DNA of 64,000 bases, taken from contig NC_068575.1 in NCBI RefSeq assembly GCF_025698545.1, positions 53,205,980 through 53,269,979 on the forward strand, written 5' to 3'. This DNA comes from Gossypium raimondii (Eukaryota; Streptophyta; Magnoliopsida; Malvales; Malvaceae). Of the stretch, positions 11,726 to 22,380 are shown piece after piece. The notes beneath the pieces are model-generated. The model saw nothing but the letters and a program-made list of their open reading frames with translations, ran no database searches and was not told the origin of the DNA. The translations under genes were made by a program, and so were the position numbers. Each line of letters opens with the position of its first letter. Positions within the stretch are counted from its first letter, which is position 1.

Positions 11726-13757
11726 GAGGATGGAAAATGTTCGGATAAGTTGGGGTTTTCATAACGATATTAATGTTTTGGCTAATGGGACAATAGAAAG
11801 TTTATGTCTCGCTTGGATAGGTGATTTTACTATCTAACTATGTAGTTTTTCGATAAATCATATTGATGTTGAGATTAGTGATAATGGGGATAGCCGAAAA
11901 TGGTGAATGACAAGATTTTATGGCTCACCAATTTCTCGGGATAGAGTCAACACGTGGAACTTATTAAGAGGACTCGGAAGAAATCAAGATCTGCCTTGGA
12001 TGGTGTTTGTTGATTTTAACGAAATCATGTATGCTAATAATGAAAAGTTCGGGAAGTGTCGAGGGATGAAAACTAGATGGAGGAATTTTGTAGGGTTTTA
12101 TACAATTTCCAGTTAAAAGATATTGGGTTTTCGGGGCATTGGTTCACATGAGAAAGGGGAAATTTGCCAGAAATAAACATTCGTGAAAAGTTTGATTGAG
12201 TGTGGTAAATTCTAATTGGATTGAGCTTTTTCCGAAACCTTCTCTACGTCTGGCGCATTCGGTATTGGATCATTGTCCTCTTTTTATTGTTATAGATATG
12301 GAAGAGAGAAGGTGCAAAAAGAAGAAGTTTTGTTTTGAGGCTTGGTGGGCACTGAAATAATCTTGTGAACAGAGGGTGCATAGTTCGAAGGAGGCAAGTA
12401 GGGGAAATGCTTTGGAACATCTTGCTATACTATGCAATGGTTTGAAGGATTGGTTTGAGAAGATTAAAAAGAATAGGGTTGGTCTTTCAATGCGTCTTTC
12501 GAGGAGACTTGAAGATTTGAATAATTGTGACAGATATGAGGAGGTTATTGCCGAAATGTTGGAGGTAACACTTCATCTTAATATGGAAATGGAAAAAAGA
12601 ATATATTTATTGGAAACAATGAGCGAGGGTAAATTGGTTAAGGATGGGTGATCGAAGAAAGCGAATGAATTGCATTCGAGTTTTGCAGAACGTGAATGGA
12701 TAAAATGTTTAGGATGATAGGGAGATAGAAGATATTTCTAGAACTTATTTCATGGATCTCTTTTCCACTTAGATGTGCACATGGGCCAGGCCGGGCTCAA
12801 CTAAAATTTTAGGCCTATTTACTAGGCTCGAACCCGACCCAAAAAATGGGCCTAATATTTTACCCAAGCCCGACCCAGATAAAAATTATAAAACCTGGGC
12901 CCGACCCGGCCCGCCCGTATTATTTTTTATATTATTTTTAAATATATATAATACATCAAAAATACTAAAAACATCAAAATAAACATTTCTCAACAAATTG
13001 AAAATAATTTTTTAAAAATATGTAGACTTAAATAACACTAAGATAAATACAACTTAACAAACAAATGCCTCTAAAATAATAACAAAATTAACAAATGACT
13101 TTAAAATAATAACAAAATTAACAATAAAATAAGTTTTATACAATATCCAAGCAATAACAATAAAATAGTAACAATATAATAGTAAAATGGTAGCAAATAG
13201 GAAGAAAACAACAATAAAATAACATTTAAAAATAGATTTTTTTTTGTCATTTATGGCTTACTTAAGGCCCGACCCATTTTTAAATGGGCCTTATTTTTAT
13301 GTCCAATTCCATTTTTCGAGTCTATATTTTTCCCCAAATCCTCCCACATTTCAGGCGGATCTTTGAGCTGGGCCAGGTGACCTGACCCATGATCAGGTCT
13401 ATTCCTAGAGGTATCATATTCTTATAGGATTAACTGCTGCATATTCGAAAAAGGAAATTATTTCGGCAATAAAATGTATGGGGCCTACTAAGACGATGGG
13501 TTCAAATGGTTTGCCAGTGTTTTTTTCATAAGTTTTGGCATATTATTGGAAAAGATATATGCACATTCTGTCTTGATATCTTAAATAGAGGTCAATCCTT
13601 GGAAGCCTTGAACTGTACTAAAATAGTGCTCATTCCTACCAATTTCATGAATTTTCACCCTATCAATTTTTGTAATGTTCTTTACAAAATTATTTCTAAG
13701 ACTATTGCTAATCATCTTCAAAAAAAAGCACAAAGTGTTAACACAATTTTTATATAA
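11726..13757 (+). pseudogene. LINE ORF2 (endonuclease plus start of reverse transcriptase), truncated
   Basis: An endonuclease/exonuclease/phosphatase-type domain is visible: SWGFHNDINVLANG, TRFYGSPISRDR, VNTWNLLRGLGRNQDLPWM and FVDFNEIMYANN (family usually GDFNEI). ERGNLPEINIREKFD and HSVLDHCPLF follow, the last holding the conserved DHCP. A coiled linker is open at 12376-12651. After the TIR element, the RT begins (MGPTK.., SVFFISFG, WHIIGKDICTFCLDILN, FCNVLYKIISKTIANHLQ) and stops near 13750, before the FADD catalytic motif. Several stops and shifts are present. Confidence 0.8.
12770..13401. mobile_element. Non-autonomous TIR element in LINE ORF2
   Basis: The left end TAGATGTGCACATGGGCCAGG and the reverse complement of the right end, TAGACCTGATCATGGGTCAGG, form imperfect terminal inverted repeats. 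GGCCCGACCC-type words lie inside both ends and the centre is AT-rich. LINE ORF2 reading continues across the element, which confirms the insertion. I could not fix a clean target-site duplication, so the superfamily (hAT or other) is uncertain. No coding capacity was seen. Confidence 0.65.
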
Positions 13758-15234
13758 CACTGTTTTGTGTTTATATATTGGATAAACAAATAATTATATT
13801 TATCTAATATAAAAATAAATTAATGTATTTATTTCTTTAAATATATATGATTGAAACAAAATTAAAATTTCACGTATACATTTGAACTACAATTAAAGTT
13901 TCATGTGTATGATTACACTAAATCAAAGTGATTTATCTCTTTACTTTTCAATTTGCTCCTTTTCAGTCCTTCCATTAACTTTTTATGTCAACTTTATTAA
14001 AAAATTAAGCAAATCACAAATTTAGCGCCTCAACTTTTACAACTTTTGTCAATTTGATCCCTACTATTGTATTTTTACTTTAATTATAAAGAGATTAAAA
14101 TTATAATTTTTCTTTTAAATATGTCAACAAATTAAAGATGGAAAAACTCCAAAATTTATCATTAATCATTGAACTTAACCTCAACTTTCAGATAGATCAT
14201 AAACTTTTGATTTAATCAATCATTCAACCGTTGAAGTTATTTATAATAACAACATTAAATTATTTTAACTAAACACACATTCCTACTTTGCGTGTCTTTA
14301 ACATGTCAACAATTTAATACCTAATTGGTCCAACAAAAAATAATATTGGAATTTTAAATAAAATTTTAAAATAAATTTTTCAAAGTTCAATTAGGTGACA
14401 ATATAGGGTTTTTCACCGGCAGTATTAAGATAAATATTTGTTTAGATGATTATTATATATATTTAAAATAAAAAAATGAACAACAGTTTTAAAATGGAAA
14501 ACAAATTCAGAATTGAAGAAGGAATTTGGTTTGGACACAAATTTGAAAATTTTGATTTTAAAGTCACTCTGAATTTAGTTTATAAAAGAGAAGAGAGACG
14601 AATAGATAAGGGCATTCGAAACAGATATATATTCTTTTACTAAAATCAGAAATAAGAATGAAAAAATTTAAAAATCAAAGAATAACCTTCAATGAAAATA
14701 AAACAAATAATGTTGTGGATTTCCAAAAGAAAAATCAAAGGGACATGAAAGATTTCTTTCTTTTATTCTTTTGGGTTTCGAGTGAAGATTTTGTTTCTTA
14801 CTTTCAATTACTACAGTTGAGAGAATAGGGAAAAGAAAGTGGAAAGATTTGAAAGAAATGGGTTTTTCAAAGTTTATTATCATTTGGGTAATTGGACCAA
14901 TGATTTATTGAAAGTTTGGGAAATTTTATAAATTTTTAATTACTTTATAATTTTGTATAAGTAAAAAAGAGAGTAAAGGCTAAATTGACAAAATTTGTAA
15001 AGTTTGAGGGACTAAATTCTTTATTGTACCTAATTATTTAGCAGAGTTAGTAGAAAAATCAATAAATACAATGACTAGCCTTAAAATTCAACCAATTTTT
15101 TTATCGAAATTAAATTCAAAATACAAATCCTAAACGCCTAATCTTCTCTACGTATAGAAAATATATTAATATATTCTTTTACTTCATATCCTCTTTCTTT
15201 ATGTTTCTTCTCATCTTGCCTTTCTTCTAGTTGA
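13758..15234. other. AT-rich non-coding DNA with weak inverted similarity
   Basis: No gene is recognisable. Sequence near 14000-14070 (TTTAGCGCCTCAACTTTTAC) and the reverse complement of 14955-15030 (TTTAGTCCCTCAAACTTTAC) resemble each other, so an old inverted-repeat element of about 1.1 kb may lie here, but no boundaries or target duplication could be set. Confidence 0.4.
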
Positions 15235-15243
15235 GCACTATGA

Positions 15244-16921
15244 GGGTTTTTTTAATAACTTATTCAAATAAATTGACTATTTATTAAAATAACTAGGTAT
15301 AAATTTTTGTATGAAAATGACATGTTTTTTTTATCATATATGTTGGTGTCGGCCATCTCACCTCTAGTACCACTCTCCGTTATCCTCTAATGATTCTCCG
15401 GTCTATAAAAGTGATATTTTTTGTGTTGGTATTGTGTTCGCCAGCATCGGTATGTATTTTTTCAAATACACTTAAAAATATAGGTATTTTGATATTAAAA
15501 AAAGGGAAATAATAATATTTAATAGGTGTCGATATTCTTGTTGCCGACACCGGTTCAATTTTTTTTTTTTTGCTTTTTTGATGCCAATGTTCATGTTATC
15601 AGTACCAGTTCAAATTTTTAAAAAAATTGATTTTTTACTTTTTTTAGTGTTGGTATTCTCTTTGCTAGCACTGGTTTGATTTTTGAAAAAAAACTTTCGC
15701 CAGGGTGCTTTAGTTGTCGGGACCGATAAAAAGAAGAGAGCAAGTGAGGAAGTTAAGAAATTGAAGACAAAGTTTTTTAATTAAATTGTGGTGCATCAGT
15801 TAAATTGCATGGGTAATTATAATAAAATAAAAATAGGAATTGACCTTTCTTTTAATTAATAATAGTAATTATGGTGTATGAATTAAATTACATGGGTAAC
15901 TACAATAAATGGTTACAATAATTATGATGCATCAATACAATTACATGAGAAAAATTGTGGTGCAAAATCTTGTATGTTTATTTAATTAATTTCATTAATT
16001 AAGCCGTTTGAAAGACAATTGGAAAGTTTAAAAGTTGATCATTAATGGAATTAATGAGTTTTTAACAGTTAAATGGTTTATACAGCTTTTATCATTTAAA
16101 TGGTTTTTTTATATTAAAAATCATATACAATTTTTATGGGGTTTTGTTTAAGTTTAAATGGTTTAATTGCATTCATGATTTTTTTGAATATTTAAATTGT
16201 TTAATTACATTAAATAATGGAATTTAATTACAATAAAATTTCAATTCCTTACATTTCTAGATCTCATGTACAACTTTCTTTTAGAGAATAAAACATCTTT
16301 TATATTAATAAAGTACATTAAAACCATAAAATTCAAATTCAAATTTATTAACCCAATTTCTTTTTCTTTGCTATTATAATTATTTTACTATCTATTTTTG
16401 TTTTAATTTGTCCTTTCATTTGTTCATTTGGCTTTTTATTTATTTTACAATTAATTAATCTTTTTATTGTTATCATTACTTGTTATATTTCCCAAGTCTA
16501 TATTATTCTTGCTTATGCATTTGCTTTGCCTTATTATCTTCCTCTCTTCTTTTCATTTTTCCTTAGCTTTCTTTCTTCTTTTCATCGGTCCCGATAACTA
16601 AAGCACATCGACAATTTTTTTTCAAAAACCACACTGGTATCGGCAAAAAGAACGCCAACACCAAAAAAGCAAAAAAACAATTTTTTTAAAAATTTGAACC
16701 CCCACAACGAGAACGACAATGTCAACACAAAAAAAAAAATTTTTTTTATAGACTAACCAATCATTGGGTAATCATTAGAGAATGATGGAGGGTAGTGTCA
16801 GCAGTGAAATGGCCGACACCAACATGCACTGTAGAAAACATGTCATTTTCGTACAAGATTTTGCACATGGGTCATTTTTATAAATAATCAATTTATTTGG
16901 GTCAATTATGAAAAAAAGGCA
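15244..16921. mobile_element. Mutator-type element with about 350-500 bp TIRs and no gene
   Basis: The left arm (about 15244-15745) and right arm (about 16570-16921, reverse complement) match over long stretches, sharing TGTTGGTGTCGGCCAT, CTCTAATGATT and GTCGGGACCGAT-type words. The flanks GCACTATGA (15235-15243) and GCACCGTGA (16922-16930) form a 9-bp duplication with two mismatches, consistent with a Mutator-type element of some age. The left arm carries extra sequence around 15470-15540. The 800-bp centre is AT-rich without a recognisable gene. Confidence 0.72.
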
Positions 16922-16945
16922 GCACCGTGAGTTTTATGGTTTAAA

Positions 16946-17210
16946 TCAAGGTTTTCAAAACCAAACTAATACTCGAACCAAACAGGCCATCAATTATCGA
17001 TTTTTTATTTGTTTGTTTGGTTTAATAAAATAAATTATTAAATATTTATAAAAGAAAACATTTAAAAATAGAGAAAACTAGTTCAACTAGCTTTTTTAGC
17101 TTTGCTCTATAGGTTTGTATCGATTCGTAGGTCAATATCTTAAACCCCTATATTCAGATCAGTATCCCAGCCAATTTGGTTCAATTTTGAAAACATTGGT
17201 TTCGGTCGAT
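16946..17210. mobile_element. Possible MITE
   Basis: The left GGTTTTCAAAACCAAAC and right GGTTCAATTTTGAAAAC stretches are inverted relatives bracketing an AT-rich core. No target duplication was found, so this is tentative. Confidence 0.35.
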
Positions 17211-18639
17211 GAATTTTTTTTAACCTAATCAAGCCGAGCAAGCAAGAAGTGAAGTTCGAAAACAAAATTAATTGTTGTTGGGAATCGACCCGAATGAACA
17301 GCGAAGTAGTAAAAGTAGAGAAGAACGAACATAAATATTTTACGTGGAATACCCTCAAAGAGGGAAAAACCATGGGCAAATGAGGCTTCGACTTTTCACT
17401 ATATGAGTAAACAAACAAGAGTACAATATGGAGAAAATAAACCTAAATGTACAACATGTACATTACCTATAACAACCCGTTTTTAGTGAAATCGAAACAG
17501 TGGTTTAGGGACCACAAATCCGAGTCCGTAAGAAAAATTATTTTAATATTATTTCATGATCTGCATTATGATAGGAATATCATATATAAATTTTGTTAAG
17601 AAAAATTTTATTGATTTCATGTTTAATTGATTAAAGGACCAACTTGCATAAAATGCAAAAGTTGAATTCTATCAGCTAAAAGGACCAAATATCTATGGAA
17701 TTCAAAATTTGAGGTCCTTATATGAAAAATAGACCATTAAGAGGAGTTAGTAGATAAGTTTGATGATTCATCCATGGAAAATTAGAAAAGAAAGGGACTA
17801 AATTGGAAATTTAAATAATTAAAGATGATAATAAACTAATATCATATTATTTCATCATCTTCCCCAAATTAAAATACATGGAAACCCTAGCTAAGAGAAA
17901 ATAATTCTAGTAAGCTTATTTGGCTTAATTAGGTAAGCAATCTTGTCCCATTTTTAGTAATTTTTATATTTCCAGATCGTAATAACCTAATCTAGCTATT
18001 TTGGGAATTAATTTGTAATTTTATCAAATTATTAAAGTTTTTCATGGATGAATATGCATGGATTATAAATTTTATGGTAGAAATGGAAAAGTTGCTGATA
18101 GATAAACAACTTTTGTAAAAGAAATTTTCATGAAATTGTGATTTAGGGACTAAATTGTAAGGATGTAAAATTCATGGAAAAATTCTGAATTTTATGAATT
18201 ACATGGGCTGCAAATGTTATATGAAAAAATTGGCTAGGCTTGGAATAAGGATTAAATTTCACGAATTTCATTTTCCGAGCCTAGGGACGAAATTGTCATT
18301 AATTAAAAGTATAGGGGAAAAATGGTAATTTTTCCTAGTATGTGAATTGGATTGAATTAAATATAAATTGAGCTAAATTTACTCGTATAGATCTAGATAA
18401 CTCAAATAAGAAGTTAGATTGAGGAAAAGAGAGTGTCACATTAGTAAACAACAAATCAATGAACACTTGTCAAGGTAAGTTTGTGTAACTAAATTGTGTA
18501 CATTTATATGTTTGAATTGAATGTTGTATATATACGAATGTCCGACAAATATTAGGTCCCGTTTGAATAAATGAAATTTGATTAGATACAGGGTTTCCAT
18601 ATTGGTTGTGGTCCTGCATATGTTGTGGACACACTATAA

Positions 18640-19100
18640 CTCGAAAGAGCATCCCGTTATTAGCTTTCTCGAGCTTCTCGTTATATGGTTCTTGCGAGCT
18701 TCTTGTTAATAGCTCTTCGGAGCATCTCGATTGGCTGTGATCTTGAATGTGTTGTGGACACATCATAACTCCTATGAGCGTCCCGTTATATGGCTCTTTG
18801 TGAGCTTCCTGATTAAAGGCTCTTTGTGAGCTTCCCATTAATGGCTCTCCGAAGCTTCCCGATATGGCTTGCTTAAACTTCCCAATATATAGCTATCCGG
18901 AGCTTCCCGTTAATAGCTCTTCGGAACTACCCATTATTGGCTCGCATGAACTTCCCAATTATGGCTCTTATGAGCTTCCCATTATACAACCCGGATAAGC
19001 TTTCCATTACATGGCTTACACGAGCTTCTTGTCATATGGATCAAGAGAGGGCTTCCCGATTATGTGCTTTAACGAGTACTCCCGAATATGAATTAACGGA
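18640..19100. repeat. Minisatellite in solo LTR B, GAGCTTCCCGTTAATGGCTC-type units
   Basis: Diverged units of roughly 20-36 bp built on GAGCTTCCCGTTAATGGCTC follow each other more than a dozen times. The unit is unrelated to the minisatellite of solo LTR A. An open frame on the minus strand (18470-18838) is only a translation of this array. Confidence 0.8.
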
Positions 19101-19959
19101 TTATAAATTCTTACACTTCGAGTGTACTACCCATGTATCCATTGATATTTCAAATGGTTCAACGGACAAAATTCTGATATAAGTTAAGATGAATTCTGAA
19201 TGAAATATTACTTGTATACACTTGAAAATATATGGAAATTTGATATTTGGTGAGCTCATCCCTAATTCTTGATATTCACTCGAAATACTTGACTAACATG
19301 TTTGATGAAGTTGTGTGTTTAGGCTATTAGCCAAATTTGCTTGGATGCATTTTTGTATGTTTACCTTAAATGTTAATGAATGGTAAGTTAATTTCCTGTT
19401 ATACGAACTTACTAAGCATTTAATGTTTACTCAGTCTTATTTCCTTTGATTTATAATACTCGAAAGCTCATAAAGTTTGGACGTAGGTCAGAGCAACATC
19501 ACACTATCCTTCATCTCATTTCGGTATAAATAGCAAACTTATTTTTGAGTATAATGACATATATAGATTAAATTGGCCAAATGATGGCATAATAATATTT
19601 GGTTGAAACTAACCATTGGTATGACTTGTGTTTGGTATATTTTGAGATGTAAATATATGGCCTAAGCATGTTTGATATGTGTGTTTGAAATGGTTATATG
19701 GTGGAAAGTATATAAATCTATTGATGAGTGGTTTTTGAGTTAACATAATTGATAAAATAGGCCTACATGCATATATGTGTATTTGGTAAGTTTGAACTTG
19801 AATATACACTTGAATATATGTGATAATATGTCATGCAAAAAGATTTAGTTTTGGCTTGGTTTTAATGTCTTGAATTGGTTGGTGAATGTATTCAATTGTT
19901 AATGTAGGTGGAAGAAAAATTTGGTGAGAAATGTGGCCTTGGAAAGGGCCTATATTCGT

Positions 19960-20300
19960 CCACACAGGTAGAGACATGGGCATGTGTCTCAGCCGTGTGT
20001 CACATGGGTGTGTGTCTTGGCCATTTGTCCCCTGCATTTTAAAAATGAGAATCGGAACGTTTAGAATTGTTCACAAGGGCAGAGACACGGACGTGCGTCT
20101 TAGCCGCGTGTAACACACGGCCTAGCACACGGGCATGTGTCTTGGCCGTGTGACCCCTGCACCTAATTAATGCAAATTAAATTGTTCACATGGCCTAGCA
20201 CACGAGCGTGTGGCTTGGTCGAGTGACCCAATATAGTAAGCAACCTAAATTAGACACGAGCTGGGACACGGCTGTGTGCCCCTATTTCGAATGCCCACAC
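19960..20300. repeat. CACACGGCC/GGCCGTGTG box cluster in solo LTR B
   Basis: Words such as AGACACGGACGTGCGTC, AACACACGGCCTAGCACACG and TTGGCCGTGTGACCCC recur about ten times. This is the counterpart of the cluster at 8895-9205 in solo LTR A, at a similar distance from the LTR start. Confidence 0.7.
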
Positions 20301-20582
20301 AGCCTAGGGCATCGGAATACTCTGTAACCCTATTTCCGCAACGAATATGGGTTAAGGGTGTTACATTACTCAAAACCTCGAATACAAAGCTCAAAATCCC
20401 AAAAAACAAATCGGTAAACAAAACTCTAAATATCATAAGGCACTCACAAAAGGGGTATAAAAATACTCTTCATAATTACCACGAAACTCTCACCAAAACT
20501 CATATGCGACTACATCTTGTCGCCATCAAAGAAAAAGCCTACGACTATATCTTGATTGACTTAACCAAAACAGGGATAAAAT

Positions 20583-21811
20583 TAGGGGTGAGCATTCGAT
20601 TGAATCAAATCGAATCGAATCGAAAATTTTCGAGTTAATCGAGTTTTCGAATCTCATTTTATCATCCTAACTTTATTTGAAGTTTTCTCGAATCGAGTCG
20701 AGTGAGATGGAATTCGAATCGAATCGAATCGAATATATTTGTTCAAGTTAAATTTTAAAAAATAATTTTGGGTCTTTATAACCATTGTCACCCATCGCAA
20801 TAAAATTTGTCCACCTTAATTAAATTTTTTATTAACTTTCATCACCTCATAATTTATTTATTAATTTTTTATATACTGGTTAGCTTATTTGTTTGCTTAG
20901 TTGTTTCAATTATCTTGATTCTTGTCACTATGTATTTTGGAATTAAAAATATGTTAAATATAAAAATATGATTTTTAATAAAAGTTATTTTAAAATAAAT
21001 GTGAAATTGATACCAATATAAAATTTTAACACAAATATTATATGGCATAATTAAGAATTCAATTTTAATATAAATATTCAATATGACAAAACAATTCAAT
21101 AATATAAATAATATAAATGTGAAATTTAATTTAATAATATAAATAGTATATATAAATAAAATTATTACTATTTATGTTTAGTGATTTTTTGGATAATTTT
21201 GATTTTTATTTGAGAGTAAAGGGTGAGAAGTAAAAGTTTAGGGGAAAATAAAAGTTTTGGGGAATAAAAGTTGGAGGAAAGTTAACAGGGGAGTAAAATT
21301 TTGGAGGAAAATATTAAAAAATTGGAGGGGGAGGGTTTGGGGTAGATGGGAGGTGGGATGGGAAGAGAATAAAAGTTTTAGGGGAAAAGTGGGAGGGAGT
21401 AAAAATTTGGGGGAAAAATAAAAGGTTTTGAAGGTTTTTGGGAGTAAAATTTTGAGAAAAAGTAAATGAAAGAGTAAAATTTTGGTAGGAAATGAATTTT
21501 GGATAGATTGGGGGGTTGGGAGGGGAGGGAAATAAAAGTTTTGGGGGGAAAGTGGGAAGGAGTAAAAGTTTTTAGGGAAAAGTAAAAAAGTTTGGGAGTT
21601 TAGGGTAAAAATGTAAAATATTATAGTTTGATATTCAAATTATTCGAGTTATTCGAATTCGAAAAGTCAACTTGATTCGAACTCGAAATTCGAAAAAAAA
21701 ATTTGAGTTGATTCGAATAACTCGATTAACTCGAATAACTCGATTCGTTGAACTCGAAATTCAAATTTTTTTTCGATTTTTTCTAGTCGAATCGAGTTTT
21801 GCTCACCCCTA
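20583..21811. mobile_element. Non-autonomous hAT-type element
   Basis: The perfect 8-bp duplication GATAAAAT flanks it at 20575-20582 and 21812-21819, and the termini TAGGGGTGAGCA match in inverted orientation (right end TGCTCACCCCTA). Both features are typical of hAT elements. The ends carry TCGAATCGAATCGAAT-like repeats that could fold as extended inverted repeats. The 1.2-kb interior has no transposase and is dominated by a purine-rich repeat. Confidence 0.85.
21205..21605. repeat. Purine-rich GGGAGTAAAATTTTGGGG-type repeat inside the hAT-type element
   Basis: Units of the type GGGGAAAATAAAAGTTTTGG and GGGAGTAAAATTTTGG recur about ten times, giving strong strand asymmetry (very few C on the plus strand). 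Confidence 0.75.
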
Positions 21812-22153
21812 GATAAAATGACCCCTTTAAATAGGCTTAGATTAGAGTTCTGATCATACTAAAATATCCTTGGAATAATCAGATTCTAACTGGGAGAAAA
21901 AGTCTTGCTTGAAGTCTAAAACGCCACTGACAGATAGGAGAACACGTTGTGATGTCTCAACGTTCCATTCGTTTCGTCCCGACGAGTCGACTCTCCTCAT
22001 CCTGACATCGAGCCTATTTTGGCCCTTCTTCGGTTGCTCGTCGATTCTTGTTTAAGGTGTCTGCAATGTGTCCAATAAATGCGAGGCACACCCTCACAAA
22101 TCTCACATTGACTTGTATTTATCACGCCTCTTTTTCCATGCCCCGTCATGGGT

Positions 22154-22369
22154 CTAACTTGAATTTTGCTGAATGTTAACCAAGTCTAAATCATGCTCAA
22201 ACTTGCAAACTGAAAGATTCATAGTCTTTAAATATATTTTGTATAATGCAACAAGGGCCAGTAATACCCGAACAGGAGAGAAAATATCAACTCTCTCCAC
22301 CTGACTGCAACCCTCTACTACCAACTTTGTCTCAAACACTCTGCGAACCATTCGAGTCTTAAAGACCAA
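22154..22369 (-). pseudogene. Copia polyprotein fragment: start of RT fused to the C-terminal tail
   Basis: The open frame of 71 codons begins with ETKLVVEGCSQVERVDIFSP and RVLLALVALY, which correspond to the start of a copia reverse transcriptase (usual form KARLVAKG..QxxGxDxxxxFSPV). It ends with FEHDLDLVNIQQNSS, resembling the last residues of copia polyproteins. The rest of RT, RNase H and several residues of the FSPV region are missing, so a large internal deletion joined the two. It sits directly upstream of the copia 3' LTR. Confidence 0.65.
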
Positions 22370-22380
22370 GGGATGAGATT

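Larger units (their letters stand above)
8260..13757 (+). mobile_element. Non-LTR retrotransposon (LINE), defective and interrupted by two elements
   Basis: Three pieces align in order with a plant L1-type LINE: an ORF1 with DUF4283 (8260-8651), the rest of ORF1 with a zinc-knuckle remnant (10917-11725), and ORF2 with endonuclease and the first part of reverse transcriptase (11726-12769 and 13402-13757). A solo LTR (8652-10911) and a TIR element (12770-13401) interrupt it. The reading frame carries many stops. It ends abruptly inside the RT domain, which is the reverse of the 5' truncation usual for LINEs, so the 3' part was lost by a later deletion or rearrangement. Confidence 0.85.
17468..20365 (-). 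mobile_element. Solo LTR B, same lineage as solo LTR A, minus orientation
   Basis: On the minus strand it starts TGTAACACCCTTAACCCA at 20365 and ends GGGTTGTTATA at 17468. The flanks TTACC (17463-17467) and TTACT (20366-20370) form a 5-bp duplication with one mismatch. The start is clearly related to solo LTR A (TAGGGTTACAGAGTATT shared). It contains the same kind of CACACGGC box cluster at 19960-20300 but a different minisatellite at 18640-19100. No coding domain is present. Confidence 0.78.
17273..22380 (-). mobile_element. Truncated Ty1/copia remnant: 3' LTR plus a short internal piece
   Basis: On the minus strand, a presumed LTR starts TGTGAGATTTGTGAGG at 22107 and ends TCCCAACAACA at 17273. 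It includes the motif CCATGGTTTTTCCCTC..GAGGG..TTCCACGTAAA near 17335-17375, which is common in the R-U5 part of plant copia LTRs. Removing solo LTR B (17468-20365) and the hAT-type element (20583-21811) with their duplications leaves about 0.7 kb, a normal copia LTR size. Upstream on the minus strand, 22108-22380 holds a deleted polyprotein fragment. The 5' LTR and most of the internal region are missing. Confidence 0.6.

Noticed and set aside
18470..18838. 122-codon minus-strand open frame as a gene
   Set aside because: It is the translation of the solo LTR B minisatellite, with repetitive sequence and no family features.
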